The position numbers were made by a program, and so were the translations under genes. From Rheinheimera hassiensis (GTDB lineage: Bacteria > Pseudomonadota > Gammaproteobacteria > Enterobacterales > Alteromonadaceae): a DNA stretch of 64,000 nt. The DNA is taken from the NCBI RefSeq assembly GCF_022436675.1, contig NZ_JAKUJZ010000002.1, forward strand, positions 62,001 through 126,000, written 5' to 3'. Below, piece after piece: positions 16,985 through 25,931 of the stretch. Numbering within the stretch: position 1 is the stretch's first letter; each line of letters starts with the position of its first letter. A model generated the notes under the pieces. That model was not told the origin of the DNA. It saw only the letters and a program-made list of their open reading frames with translations, and ran no database searches.

Positions 16985-18624
16985 TTAACATCCTTAACGG
17001 CTGTTGCCAGCGATATACCGCCGTAAGGGTTAATGTCAATGCCGCTGATGTCACTGTTAAGCGCCTGAAAGCGCTGTGAATGAGCGATACTCAGCAGCGG
17101 CATTTGTTCGGCCAGATATTGTTGGGCAGCCATGTAGTAACTACGACGTTGCTTTTGATCCGATGTCAGCAATGCCTGGCTGATAAGGCGATCAAAGTTA
17201 GCATCGCACCAGTTGGCTCTGTTAGTGCCGGTTTGGGCGGCACTGCAACTTAGCAGTGGCCGGAAAAAGTTATCCGGATCGGCATTATCGGCCGACCAGC
17301 CAATCAGCACAGAATCGTGCTCGTTATTACTCAGTTTGCGGCGAAAACTGTTCCACTCGTAAGATACTATTGTGGCCCTGACGCCAATTTGCGCAAGATC
17401 TGCCTGCATCATTTCGGCCATTTTCAGTGCATTGGGGTTATACAGGCGTTGCACCGGCATTGCCCAGATATCCATACTAAAGCCATTGGCATAGCCTGCT
17501 TCGGCCAGTAATGCTTTAGCCTGGGTCTGATCAAAAGGTAATTGTGGCAACTCAGCATTATAGGCCCAGGAAGTTGGCGGTAATACAGAGTTTGCCGCTG
17601 TGGCATAACCAAAATACACCGCCTGTAAAATGGCTTCGCGATTAATTGCCATCGCCAGTGCCAGCCGTACTTTGGCATTGTCAAAAGGTGGTTTGGCGGT
17701 ATTAAATGCCCAGAAGCCCACGTTCATACTGGTACTTTCCTGCACGTCGACATCTGGCCGCTGGCTGATAAGGCCAAGCTCTGCTACCCGTGGAAAGGCC
17801 ACCACATCACATTCGTGGGTGAACAGTTTAGCCATACGCCGGGCGTTGTTTGGCACTATGTCAAACACCAACTGCTCCGGTTTTGCCAGCTCGCGCCAGT
17901 AGGTCTTGTGGCGGTAATATCGTATCAGTACGTCTTTTTGGTACTCTTTAAAGCGAAACGGCCCGGTACCAACCGGATGGCTGTCAATACGGCCGGGTTG
18001 GCCTTGAGCAAGCACAGAAGCGCCGTATTCTGCAGATAAAATGGCGGCAAAATCAGTAGCAAGATTGGATAAAAACGAGCTATCCGGCCTGCTTAACTCA
18101 AACCGTACAGTATTGCTGTTGACAGCAATTACACGCTCAACCAAATTGGCCCAGTCAACACTTTGAAAAAACGGGTAGTTACCGCCGCCCTGATAATGAA
18201 AAGGATGGCTTTTATCCATAATACGGTTGAAGGTAAATACCACATCGTCGCTGTTAAATGCCCGGCTGGGGCTAAAGTATTCGGTTTGATGAAACTGCAC
18301 ATCCGGACGCAGCGTAAACTCATACACGGTGCCGCTGTCATTCACTTGCCAGTGGGTAGCCAGTAAGGGTTTAAGCTCGCCGCTTTGCGGGTCAATATCC
18401 AGCAGGCGGTCATATAATTGCTGGCTGATAGCATCAATAGTCGTGCCGGAAGTGACCAGTTGCGGGTTAAACGACTCTGGCGAGCCTTCAGAGCAATATA
18501 CTAAACCGCTGCGCACGGTTTCAGGCAACTGCGGCTGACAGGCACTTACAACGGTTGCCATCAGCAGAGACAAAAAACGGCGCCTGGGTGCTGAGCGTAT
18601 TATCTGGCTAAAGCTAACGTTCAT
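16981..18624 (-). CDS. sapA: Sap-type periplasmic peptide-binding protein SapA (probable lipoprotein)
   Basis: Substrate-binding protein of the extracellular solute-binding family 5 (DppA/OppA type), 547 aa. The N terminus holds an arginine cluster and hydrophobic stretch (APRRRFLSLLMATVVSAC); the final Ala-Cys suggests lipidation at about Cys29, and RRRFLS resembles a Tat motif. Conserved internal stretches such as LATHWQVNDSGTVYEFTLRPD and GTGPFRFKEYQKD are typical of the family. It is translationally coupled to pspF upstream (4-nt overlap) and to sapB downstream (4-nt overlap). Confidence 0.92.
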   Translation of the reverse strand: MNVSFSQIIRSAPRRRFLSLLMATVVSACQPQLPETVRSGLVYCSEGSPESFNPQLVTSGTTIDAISQQLYDRLLDIDPQSGELKPLLATHWQVNDSGTVYEFTLRPDVQFHQTEYFSPSRAFNSDDVVFTFNRIMDKSHPFHYQGGGNYPFFQSVDWANLVERVIAVNSNTVRFELSRPDSSFLSNLATDFAAILSAEYGASVLAQGQPGRIDSHPVGTGPFRFKEYQKDVLIRYYRHKTYWRELAKPEQLVFDIVPNNARRMAKLFTHECDVVAFPRVAELGLISQRPDVDVQESTSMNVGFWAFNTAKPPFDNAKVRLALAMAINREAILQAVYFGYATAANSVLPPTSWAYNAELPQLPFDQTQAKALLAEAGYANGFSMDIWAMPVQRLYNPNALKMAEMMQADLAQIGVRATIVSYEWNSFRRKLSNNEHDSVLIGWSADNADPDNFFRPLLSCSAAQTGTNRANWCDANFDRLISQALLTSDQKQRRSYYMAAQQYLAEQMPLLSIAHSQRFQALNSDISGIDINPYGGISLATAVKDVK

Positions 18625-19706
18625 GCTTGCTGGCTTTCCAGTAACTGATATTTTTTCATATAGCCACGTAGCTGATGATAGGTCAGATTCAGCAGTTCAG
18701 CCGTTTTTTTCTGGTTGTATTGGCTGGCAGCCAGTGCTTGTTTAATCAGGTTGACCTCAAAATCCTGCGACAGAGTTTTAAAATCCTGCACCTGGTTAAA
18801 ATCGAACTGGTTACTCTTTGTTGCAACTACAGCAGTGGTAGCAACAGGCAACGTGTTGGTGTTTTCCTGTACCGGCAAGGCTTGTGCCTGCGGGCGCGGA
18901 GCTTTAATGCGCTGTCTTGGCCGGTAAGGTGATTCAAAAGGGTCTAACTGAATGTCGTGCACCGGAACATAAGCATTATTAGTGCGGTATACGCTACGCT
19001 CTACCACGTTTTTCAGTTCGCGCACATTACCGGGCCAGTCGTAGTCAAGCAGGGTGCGCTTGGCTTTTTCACTAAAACCACTGAATAGCTCAAAGCCCAG
19101 TTCGCGGGCCATATTAATGGCAAAATGTTCGGCCAATACCATAATGTCTTCCTGACGTTCACGCATCGGCGGTAAAGTAATAACATCAAACGCCAGCCTG
19201 TCCAGTAAGTCAGCACGGAATTCGCCCAGCTCGGCTAATACCGGTAAATCTTCGTTAGTCGCACAAATCAGCCTGACGTCTGTTTTTATCGAACGGCTGC
19301 CACCTACGCGTTCAAATTCGCCATATTCAATTACCCGTAACAGTTTTTCCTGCACTAACCCTGGGGTGTTCGCCAGCTCATCGAGAAACAGAGTGCCGCC
19401 ATGAGCCCGCTCAAAACGCCCTTCATGGCGTTTACTGGCGCCGGTAAAGGCACCGGCTTCGTGGCCGAATAATTCACTTTCCAGCAGGTTTTCATTCAGT
19501 GAGGCGCAGTTAAGTGTAAGGTATTGCTGATCCCAGCGTTGCGACAAAAAGTGCAGACGGGCTGCAATCAGTTCTTTACCAGTACCACGTTCACCGATAA
19601 TTAATACCGGCTTGTCTAAGGGCGCTATTTGTGAGACCTGATCCAGCACATTAAGAAAACTGTTAGACTGGCCCACCAGATTATCTTGTTTGAATTTTAT
19701 GCTCAT
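18621..19706 (-). CDS. pspF: Phage shock protein operon transcriptional activator
   Basis: Sigma54-dependent AAA+ activator of pspABC, held inactive by PspA. It has no N-terminal sensor domain, as expected for PspF. Walker A is GERGTGKE, the sigma54-contacting loop EAGAFTGAS is intact, Walker B is GGTLFLDELAN and the C-terminal Fis-type helix-turn-helix is NQKKTAELLNLTYHQLRGYM. Length 361 aa. It is divergent from pspA and is the first gene of a tightly overlapping run pspF-sapABCDF. A weak leader precedes its ATG. Confidence 0.95.
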   Translation of the reverse strand: MSIKFKQDNLVGQSNSFLNVLDQVSQIAPLDKPVLIIGERGTGKELIAARLHFLSQRWDQQYLTLNCASLNENLLESELFGHEAGAFTGASKRHEGRFERAHGGTLFLDELANTPGLVQEKLLRVIEYGEFERVGGSRSIKTDVRLICATNEDLPVLAELGEFRADLLDRLAFDVITLPPMRERQEDIMVLAEHFAINMARELGFELFSGFSEKAKRTLLDYDWPGNVRELKNVVERSVYRTNNAYVPVHDIQLDPFESPYRPRQRIKAPRPQAQALPVQENTNTLPVATTAVVATKSNQFDFNQVQDFKTLSQDFEVNLIKQALAASQYNQKKTAELLNLTYHQLRGYMKKYQLLESQQA

Positions 19707-19830
19707 GGCGTGCTATTTGTTAGTTAAATTGGCTAATTAGTAGTGTATTTCATAATATCCGTCAGCAGAAGCTTTAACGCAAAATAAATAAAAATGGATA
19801 CTAATCATTGGTTTAAAATAATCTGCAAAG

Positions 19831-19846
19831 TTGGCAAGGAAACTGA
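19831..19846 (+). promoter_or_regulatory. Sigma54-type promoter of pspA
   Basis: TTGGCAAG at 19831-19838 is the -24 element; CTGA at 19843-19846 sits where the -12 TTGC is expected, with correct GG-to-G spacing. The -12 is imperfect. It lies 45 nt before pspA, and about 120 nt remain between it and pspF for PspF binding sites. Assignment is supported by the PspF context. Confidence 0.6.
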
Positions 19847-19890
19847 ATAGATTAGGTTGTACTAAACCAGTCATTTAAGAGGTAAATATT

Positions 19891-20562
19891 ATGGGTATTT
19901 TTTCACGCTTCTCAGACATAGTGAACTCAAATATCAACGCGCTGTTGGATAAAGCCGAAGATCCGGAAAAAATGGTCCGCTTGATTATTCAGGAAATGGA
20001 AGACACTTTAGTAGAAGTACGTTCTTCTTCTGCTAAAACCATCGCCGAGAAAAAAGAGTTGCAGCGGGTGGTAAACCGTTTGCAGGAAGAAGTAGCCGAC
20101 TGGCAGGCTAAAGCCGAGCTGGCGCTTAGCAAAGAACGCGAAGATTTAGCACGCTCTGCGCTGATTGAGCGGCAAAAAGCGTCTGATCAGGCTAATGCAG
20201 TGGCAGCTGATATTACTAATCTGGACGAGCATATTAGCAAGCTGCAGGACGAAGTAGCACAGCTGCAGGAAAAGCTGGCGGATGCCAAAGCACGGCAGAA
20301 GTCTATGTTGATGCGCCAGCAAACAGTGGCATCACGCCTAGAAGTGAAAAAGACGCTGGACAGCAACCGTATTAACGATGCGATGTACAAGTTTGAGCGT
20401 TACGAGCAGAAAATTGATACGCTGGAAGCCCAGGTTGAAGCCTATGACTTAGGTAAGAAAACCCTAAAGGATGAGTTTGCTGAACTGGCTGCACAGGACA
20501 AAATTGACAATGAACTGGCGGCATTAAAGGCTAAAGTTAATCAGAAAGATCAAGACGCCTGA
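19891..20562 (+). CDS. pspA: Phage shock protein A
   Basis: Peripheral inner-membrane ESCRT-III-like protein that maintains membrane integrity and inhibits PspF. 223 aa, nearly all coiled coil, starting with the amphipathic membrane-binding helix MGIFSRFSDIVNSNINALLD and the conserved DPEKMVRLIIQEMEDTL. A GAGGTAAAT ribosome site precedes the ATG. First gene of pspABC, preceded by a sigma54-type promoter. Confidence 0.97.
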   Translation: MGIFSRFSDIVNSNINALLDKAEDPEKMVRLIIQEMEDTLVEVRSSSAKTIAEKKELQRVVNRLQEEVADWQAKAELALSKEREDLARSALIERQKASDQANAVAADITNLDEHISKLQDEVAQLQEKLADAKARQKSMLMRQQTVASRLEVKKTLDSNRINDAMYKFERYEQKIDTLEAQVEAYDLGKKTLKDEFAELAAQDKIDNELAALKAKVNQKDQDA

Positions 20563-20586
20563 GCAGCAGGCGTTTAGGAGTAACTC

Positions 20587-20823
20587 ATGGATTTGTCAGA
20601 AGTCATTGGTGTACCAATTATCCTGTTTATGATTTTTGTGGCACCGATCTGGGTAATCATGCATTACCGCAGCAAGAACAAAATGGGGCAGGGGTTGTCA
20701 GATCAGGAACTGTTACAGTTAAATGATCTGGCACACCGGGCAGAGAAAATGGCCGATCGCATTAAAACGCTGGAAGCCATTTTAGATGCAGAAAGTCCGA
20801 AATGGAGGTCTTCACATGACTAA
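20587..20823 (+). CDS. pspB: Phage shock protein B
   Basis: Small inner-membrane protein (78 aa) that with PspC releases PspA from PspF. One membrane helix near residues 6-26 (VIGVPIILFMIFVAPIWVIMH), then a cytoplasmic coiled-coil region (LSDQELLQLNDLAHRAEKM). It lies 24 nt after pspA with a TTAGGAG ribosome site, and overlaps the pspC start. Confidence 0.95.
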   Translation: MDLSEVIGVPIILFMIFVAPIWVIMHYRSKNKMGQGLSDQELLQLNDLAHRAEKMADRIKTLEAILDAESPKWRSSHD

Positions 20824-21232
20824 GCTTAAGCGTGAACTGTTACGTGATGATGCCAATGGCAAGATAGCCGGCGTATGCGCCGGTATCGCCGACTACTTTG
20901 GCTGGGAGCTTTGGTTGGTGCGTATCATTACCGTATCTGCATTTTTTCTTGGTGCCGGCGGTTTGGTATTAGTGTTGTACATAGCAGCCTGGGTGGTGCT
21001 GGAAAAAAAGTCCAAAGCCGCCTTCAGAGCAACAACTACGGCTGATTTAAGCCCGGCAACAGAGAAGGTGGTAGAGGTGAAAACCCGGTTATGGCAGCGC
21101 GGCGAGGCACCAAAAGACGCGCTGCAACATTTAACCAATCAGTTTAACGGACTGGAGCTGCGTTTGCGTGATCTTGAGCGCCACGTTACATCAGCTAAAT
21201 TTCAGTTAAATCGCGAACTTAACAGCCTCTAG
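20816..21232 (+). CDS. pspC: Phage shock protein C
   Basis: Inner-membrane stress sensor with a PspC domain (LLRDDANGKIAGVCAGIADY followed by WLVRIITVSAFFLGAGGLVLV). The start is the ATG at 20816 after GGAGGTCTTCAC, giving 138 aa; it overlaps the end of pspB by 8 nt. An upstream in-frame ATG at 20786 lies deep in pspB and is rejected. The C-terminal third is a predicted helical coiled coil (LRDLERHVTSAKFQLNREL). Confidence 0.94.
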   Translation: MTKLKRELLRDDANGKIAGVCAGIADYFGWELWLVRIITVSAFFLGAGGLVLVLYIAAWVVLEKKSKAAFRATTTADLSPATEKVVEVKTRLWQRGEAPKDALQHLTNQFNGLELRLRDLERHVTSAKFQLNRELNSL

Positions 21233-21250
21233 GGTGGTAAGCCTTAGCTT

Positions 21251-22630
21251 ATGAATGTATTTAAGCATCTTCAACATCAAAGGCGCGAGCTGACAGGCCG
21301 CGCTTTTGATCGTCATTTACGCCTAGGGGTTACCGGGCTTAGTGGCTCAGGTAAAACAGCATTTATTACCTCATTGGTACATCAGCTGACGCAGGGCGAT
21401 CAGCCGTCTAATTTGCCATTTTTTGATGTGGTACGTGAACAACGTTATCTGGGCGGGCGTTTGGCAAGCCAGGTCCTGGCTGTACCGCGCTTTCCACTGG
21501 AGCAAAACCTGCAATATCTGCAGCAAGACCCACCAGCCTGGCCACCATCAACCACGGGCTGGAGTCAGTTAAGCCTGCAACTGCGCTATAAGGCCGCGTC
21601 AGGTTTGCGCTCTCACCTGCAAAGTCACAGCGAACTGGCGCTGGATATTATCGATTATCCCGGGGAGTGGTTACTGGATTTACCGATGCTGGATATGAGT
21701 TATGCCCAGTGGTGTGAGTTTAGCTGGCAGTTGTTTGCCAAAACCCATCGCAGTGCAGCGGCACAACCGTTTGAACAATTACTGCAAAAAACCAATTTGC
21801 AGGATGCCAGCGAATTACATCTGCAGCAGCTTACTGACAGCTACAAGCAGTTACTAACACAATTTCATCAAACGCCCGGTGCTTATTTGAATCAGCCTGG
21901 CCGTTTGCTGGTGCCGGGGGTATTGTCTGGCGCCCCTATGCTGCAGTTATTTCCATTGTTACCGCAGCAGGCAGAGCAACCTTCTGCCCTGGCAACCCAG
22001 TTAGAGCAGCACTACGATAGCTATCGTAAACATGTGATCAAGCCGTTTTACCAGCAACATTTTTCAGCGCTTGACCGTCAGGTTATTCTGGTCGATTGCC
22101 TGTCGGCACTGAACGCCGGTTATGCGGCTATTACCGAGCTGCAACAGGCGCTGCGGCTTATTTTACAAAGCTTCAATTATGGCCCGTCCAGCCTGTTAAG
22201 CCGGTTGTTTAAGCCAAAAATCAGTAAAGTATTATTTGCAGCCAGTAAGTCTGATCATGCTACACCCGAGCAACACAAGGCCCTTACTTTGCTGTTACAA
22301 CAGTTATTACAACAGCCGCTGAAGAACAGCCAGTATCAGGCTGCTACCACTGAGGCCATGGCGATAGCAGCAATACGGGCCAGCAGCAGCGGTTTTGTGC
22401 AGGCTGACGGTTTGGCACAGCCTTGCATCAGCGGTACCGGGCTGGATCAGCAGGCACTGACCTATTTCCCCGGCGACATACCTCCAACCGTGCCGCCTCA
22501 AGCGGTGTTTGAACAACACAAGTTTGCTTTTTTACCGCTGCGGCCGCTGCCGTGGAATGACACTCAGGCTTTACCTCATGTGCGGATGGACCATGTACTG
22601 CAGTTTATCCTTGGAGACAAATTACGATGA
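21251..22630 (+). CDS. ycjX: YcjX family ATP/GTP-binding stress protein
   Basis: P-loop protein of the YcjX/DUF463 family, 459 aa. Walker A is GLSGSGKTAFI at about residues 30-40; DIIDYPGEWLLDLPML is a conserved family stretch with a Walker-B-like aspartate. It is co-conserved with psp genes and induced with them in enterobacteria. Biochemical function is unknown. It starts 18 nt after pspC and overlaps ycjF by 4 nt, so it is likely part of the psp transcript. Confidence 0.92.
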   Translation: MNVFKHLQHQRRELTGRAFDRHLRLGVTGLSGSGKTAFITSLVHQLTQGDQPSNLPFFDVVREQRYLGGRLASQVLAVPRFPLEQNLQYLQQDPPAWPPSTTGWSQLSLQLRYKAASGLRSHLQSHSELALDIIDYPGEWLLDLPMLDMSYAQWCEFSWQLFAKTHRSAAAQPFEQLLQKTNLQDASELHLQQLTDSYKQLLTQFHQTPGAYLNQPGRLLVPGVLSGAPMLQLFPLLPQQAEQPSALATQLEQHYDSYRKHVIKPFYQQHFSALDRQVILVDCLSALNAGYAAITELQQALRLILQSFNYGPSSLLSRLFKPKISKVLFAASKSDHATPEQHKALTLLLQQLLQQPLKNSQYQAATTEAMAIAAIRASSSGFVQADGLAQPCISGTGLDQQALTYFPGDIPPTVPPQAVFEQHKFAFLPLRPLPWNDTQALPHVRMDHVLQFILGDKLR

Positions 22631-23640
22631 GCGAATTAAAGCAAGCCCGTCATTTTAGCCAGCCGAAGCTGACGCCAGCCGCCGTTGAGTTAAAAAGTGC
22701 CAGTTACTACCACGATGACAACTTTGTTAGTACGCCAGCAGCAGAGCCTGCCAAGCCAGTAAAAACCAACCGCTGGTGGTGGCGCTTGTCAGCGGTAACC
22801 TTGCTGACTATTGTTGTGCTGTCGGTTTGGCAGTGGGGTGTAATGGTGCAACACAGCTGGCAGCAAAGTGTGCTGCAAGGCGGCCTGTTAAGCCTGGTTA
22901 CTCTGGCAGTGCTGGTGTTACTGACAAGCCTCATCTGGCGTGAAGTGAAGCTATGGCGCCGTTTAGCCCGCAACCGGCATTGGCAGCAAAGCGCGCAGCG
23001 TATCCGCCACAGCGTACAATTTGGCGAAGCACACAAGCTGTGTCAGGCGGTGGCGGCCAGCTTGCCAGCAAGCCCTGACATTAGCGCAGCAATAGACCAG
23101 TGGCGCGCAGCAATAAAAGATGAGCATAGCGATGAAGAACAGCTGGCGCTGTTTGAACATTTTGTTTTGACCGTGCTGGATAAACAGGCACAGCAAATCA
23201 TTTATCGCGCTGCTACAGATACCAGCATGGCGGTGGCAATCAGCCCCTTTGCGTTGGCCGATATGATAGTAGTGTTGTGGCGTAGCAGCCGTTTGGTGCG
23301 TGAACTGGCGCAGCTGTACGGTGGCGCTATAGGCCAGTTACGCAGTATGGTGCTGTTAAAGCGGCTGTTTGCAGCGCTGCTATGGGCTGGTGGCTCAGAG
23401 CTGATGTTGGATATGGCCTCTGACGTTATTGGCAGCGAGTTAACGGCTAAGTTATCGGCCCGGGCCGGGCAGGGGGTGATTGCCGGTTTATTGGTCGCCC
23501 GCCTAGGTAATCTGGCACAGCAACAATTACGGCCACTACCGGTAACGGCTGCAGCCAAAGTCAGTATTAAATCACTTGGCCGTGCTTTATTACAACGTTT
23601 TAGCACTGCTGCGCAAACTAAAGCTGACAGTACCGGATAA
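22627..23640 (+). CDS. ycjF: YcjF family inner-membrane protein
   Basis: 337-aa membrane protein of the YcjF/DUF697 family, partner of YcjX. Two helices near residues 55-100 (RLSAVTLLTIVVLSVWQWG and GLLSLVTLAVLVLLTSLIW) precede a cytoplasmic domain with the conserved stretch AVAISPFALADMIVVLWRSSRLV and a further hydrophobic part. Function unknown; linked to envelope stress by the psp locus. Last gene of the run, followed by a hairpin. Confidence 0.9.
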   Translation: MSELKQARHFSQPKLTPAAVELKSASYYHDDNFVSTPAAEPAKPVKTNRWWWRLSAVTLLTIVVLSVWQWGVMVQHSWQQSVLQGGLLSLVTLAVLVLLTSLIWREVKLWRRLARNRHWQQSAQRIRHSVQFGEAHKLCQAVAASLPASPDISAAIDQWRAAIKDEHSDEEQLALFEHFVLTVLDKQAQQIIYRAATDTSMAVAISPFALADMIVVLWRSSRLVRELAQLYGGAIGQLRSMVLLKRLFAALLWAGGSELMLDMASDVIGSELTAKLSARAGQGVIAGLLVARLGNLAQQQLRPLPVTAAAKVSIKSLGRALLQRFSTAAQTKADSTG

Positions 23641-23653
23641 ACTTTGCTGATAC

Positions 23654-23677
23654 CGCCAGACTGCAAGATGTCTGGCG
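23654..23677 (+). terminator. Hairpin after ycjF
   Basis: CGCCAGAC (23654-23661) and GTCTGGCG (23670-23677) form an 8-bp GC-rich stem with an 8-nt loop. The T run after it is weak (TGCTTCC), so termination may be partial. Confidence 0.6.
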
Positions 23678-23743
23678 TGCTTCCATTAATATTAGTTTCT
23701 GCTATTTGTTACAGCGACTTTAACTTTCAGTAGCAGTAACTTT

Positions 23744-24940
23744 ATGCATGACAATAATAAAAAAGCCGAAACCCTGTGTATTCACGCCGGTAAAGAAAAA
23801 AATCAACACGGTACTTTAGCCACGCCGCTGTACCAAACCTCCACCTTTATTTTTGATAACGCCGAGCAAGGCGCGGCCCGTTTTGCCGGTGAAGCTGAAG
23901 GCTATATTTATACCCGACTGGGTAACCCGACCACCCGTGAGCTGGAGCTAAAAATAGCGGCGCTGGAAGGCATGGCTGATGCCGCCGCCACGGCTACCGG
24001 CATGGGCGCTGTTGCAGCCAGTACTATGGCTTTTTTACAGCAGGGCGATCATTTAATTGCCAGTAAAGCCATTTACGGCTGCAGCTTTGCATTGTTTAAC
24101 CATATGTTTGCCCGTTACGGCATTGAAGTTAGCTTTGTCGATATGACAAACCACGCTGCAATTGAACAAGCCCTTAAACCTAATACCAAAATGCTGTTTG
24201 CTGAAACGCCAATAAATCCGAATCTGGTGGTGCTGGACCTGGCCTTTCTTGGTGATTTTTGCCAGCGCCATCAGCTGATTTCAGTGATAGACAATACCTT
24301 TCTTACGCCGTTGCTGCAAAAGCCAGCCGATTACGGCATTAATATCGTGATCCACAGCGCTACCAAATACCTTAACGGCCATGGCGATGTGGTAGCGGGA
24401 CTGATTGTAGCGGATAGCGAAACTATTAAAACCATCAAACTGACCACATTAAAAGACATGGGTGCCACTATTAGCCCACATGACGCCTGGTTGATTATCC
24501 GCGGTTTAAAAACGCTGTCGGTGCGGCTGGAACGCCACTGCAGCAATGCGCAGACGGTAGCAGAATATCTGCAGGCACATCCTGCGGTGCGCGAAGTGTT
24601 TTATCCGGGTTTGCCATCGCACCCTGGCTTTAAGTTTATTGGTAACCAGATGAAAGCTGCCGGTGGCGTGCTGGCGTTTGAGCTAAATGCTAGTCTGGAC
24701 GACAGCCGCTATTTTATTAATCAATGTAACTTGCTTAGCCTGGCGGTAAGCCTGGGCGATGCCGAATCACTTATTCAACATCCGGCGTCGATGACACACA
24801 GCCCTTACACTGCAGAAGAGCGGCAGATGGCAGGCATCAGTGATGGTTTAATCCGTGTTTCAGTAGGGCTTGAACATGTTGACGACATCATCGCCGATCT
24901 GGCACAGGCGTTGGATAAAATGCAGCAACGCCAGCGTTAA
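23744..24940 (+). CDS. Methionine gamma-lyase (PLP enzyme)
   Basis: Cytosolic Cys/Met-metabolism PLP enzyme cleaving methionine to methanethiol, 2-oxobutyrate and ammonia. The PLP lysine is Lys208 in HSATKYLNGHGDVVAG. Cys113 in KAIYGCSFALF corresponds to the cysteine that marks methionine gamma-lyases rather than cystathionine enzymes, with Tyr111 beside it. Length 398 aa is standard. It stands alone between the psp block and the aromatic cluster; no sulfur genes are adjacent. Cystathionine gamma-lyase or homocysteine desulfhydrase are less likely alternatives. Confidence 0.87.
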   Translation: MHDNNKKAETLCIHAGKEKNQHGTLATPLYQTSTFIFDNAEQGAARFAGEAEGYIYTRLGNPTTRELELKIAALEGMADAAATATGMGAVAASTMAFLQQGDHLIASKAIYGCSFALFNHMFARYGIEVSFVDMTNHAAIEQALKPNTKMLFAETPINPNLVVLDLAFLGDFCQRHQLISVIDNTFLTPLLQKPADYGINIVIHSATKYLNGHGDVVAGLIVADSETIKTIKLTTLKDMGATISPHDAWLIIRGLKTLSVRLERHCSNAQTVAEYLQAHPAVREVFYPGLPSHPGFKFIGNQMKAAGGVLAFELNASLDDSRYFINQCNLLSLAVSLGDAESLIQHPASMTHSPYTAEERQMAGISDGLIRVSVGLEHVDDIIADLAQALDKMQQRQR

Positions 24941-24951
24941 GTCGCCAGCCT

Positions 24952-24969
24952 TGTAAGGCTATGTTTACG
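24952..24969. promoter_or_regulatory. TyrR-box-like site upstream of phhA
   Basis: TGTAAG, 6 nt, TTTACG: 10 of 12 matches to the TyrR box TGTAAA-N6-TTTACA. It lies 152 nt before the phhA start, just after the lyase gene. Function is inferred from the tyrR gene two genes downstream. Confidence 0.55.
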
Positions 24970-25121
24970 CCAGAGTAGCCAACTTTAGGCGGTAACGAGA
25001 TTAACTCTTGCCGCACTATCGCTTAGTATCCGCTGTAACTAATTATCTGCTCATTATTCAAATTACAAAATGGCAGCTAAGCGGGACACTCCCGTATAAC
25101 AGATTATTCAACAGGTTGTTT

Positions 25122-25922
25122 ATGAGTAAGTCGAGTAAATATATCTCCCGTCAGTCTGACGAGCAGGGTATTATTGCCTGGTCAGATGAAGAAAACCAAA
25201 TTTGGCATGAACTGATCACCCGCCAGCTTAGCGTGATTAAAGGCAAAGCTTGTGATGAATATATGGCAGGCTTGGACAAGCTGCAGCTACCCACTGACCG
25301 CATTCCGCAACTGGACGAAGTCAGTAAGGTATTACGTGCCACCACCGGTTGGGAATGTGCAGAAGTACCGGCGTTAATCAGCTTTGACAAATTTTTTGAG
25401 TTATTGGCGAATAAGCGTTTTCCGGTAGCGACCTTTATCCGCAGCCGTGAAGAGTTTGATTATCTGCAGGAGCCTGATATCTTTCATGAAATTTTCGGCC
25501 ACTGCGCTATGCTTACCAACCCGGCCTTTGCCGAGTTTACCCACATTTACGGTAAGCTCGGGCTGGCAGCCAACAAGCAAGACCGCGTCTATCTGGCCCG
25601 CTTATACTGGTTTACTATTGAATTTGGTTTGTTAACTACACCTGAAGGTTTACGCATATATGGCGGCGGTATTTTATCCTCGCCCGGTGAAACTACCTAC
25701 GCACTGGAATCTGCTGTGCCTGAGCGTAAACCCTTTGATGCAGTTGATGTTTTGCGTACACCATACCGTATCGATATTATGCAGCCTGTGTACTTTATGA
25801 TTGAACGTATTGACCAACTGTTTGATATTGCCCATCTGGATATGATGGCTCTGGTTGAACAGGCCAGAGCACTGGGGCTGCATGCGCCAAAATTTCCGCC
25901 CAAAGAAAAACAAGCAAGTTAG
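25122..25922 (+). CDS. phhA: Phenylalanine 4-monooxygenase
   Basis: Non-haem iron, tetrahydropterin-dependent hydroxylase converting phenylalanine to tyrosine. The iron ligands are His122 and His127 in FHEIFGHC and Glu167 in FTIEFGL. The start is the ATG at 25122 (MSKSSKYISRQ), giving 266 aa; an extension back to 25008 would lie in the leader and lacks conservation. First gene of the aromatic degradation cluster, followed after 9 nt by phhB, which recycles its cofactor. A TyrR-like box lies upstream. Confidence 0.96.
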   Translation: MSKSSKYISRQSDEQGIIAWSDEENQIWHELITRQLSVIKGKACDEYMAGLDKLQLPTDRIPQLDEVSKVLRATTGWECAEVPALISFDKFFELLANKRFPVATFIRSREEFDYLQEPDIFHEIFGHCAMLTNPAFAEFTHIYGKLGLAANKQDRVYLARLYWFTIEFGLLTTPEGLRIYGGGILSSPGETTYALESAVPERKPFDAVDVLRTPYRIDIMQPVYFMIERIDQLFDIAHLDMMALVEQARALGLHAPKFPPKEKQAS

Positions 25923-25931
25923 GATTACAGA

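Noticed and set aside
23707-23724. TyrR-box-like stretch before the methionine gamma-lyase gene
   Set aside because: TGTTAC-N6-TTTAAC matches the TyrR box at only 8 of 12 positions and lacks a perfect half-site, so it is below the level of the three accepted sites.
25060-25090. Possible sigma54 promoter before phhA
   Set aside because: TGGCAGCTAAGC has the -24 GG, but no TTGC-like -12 at the right distance; not comparable with the pspA promoter.
25084-25096. Short inverted repeat CGGGA-CAC-TCCCG before phhA
   Set aside because: Only a 5-bp dyad; expected by chance in this length of DNA and no known regulator site.
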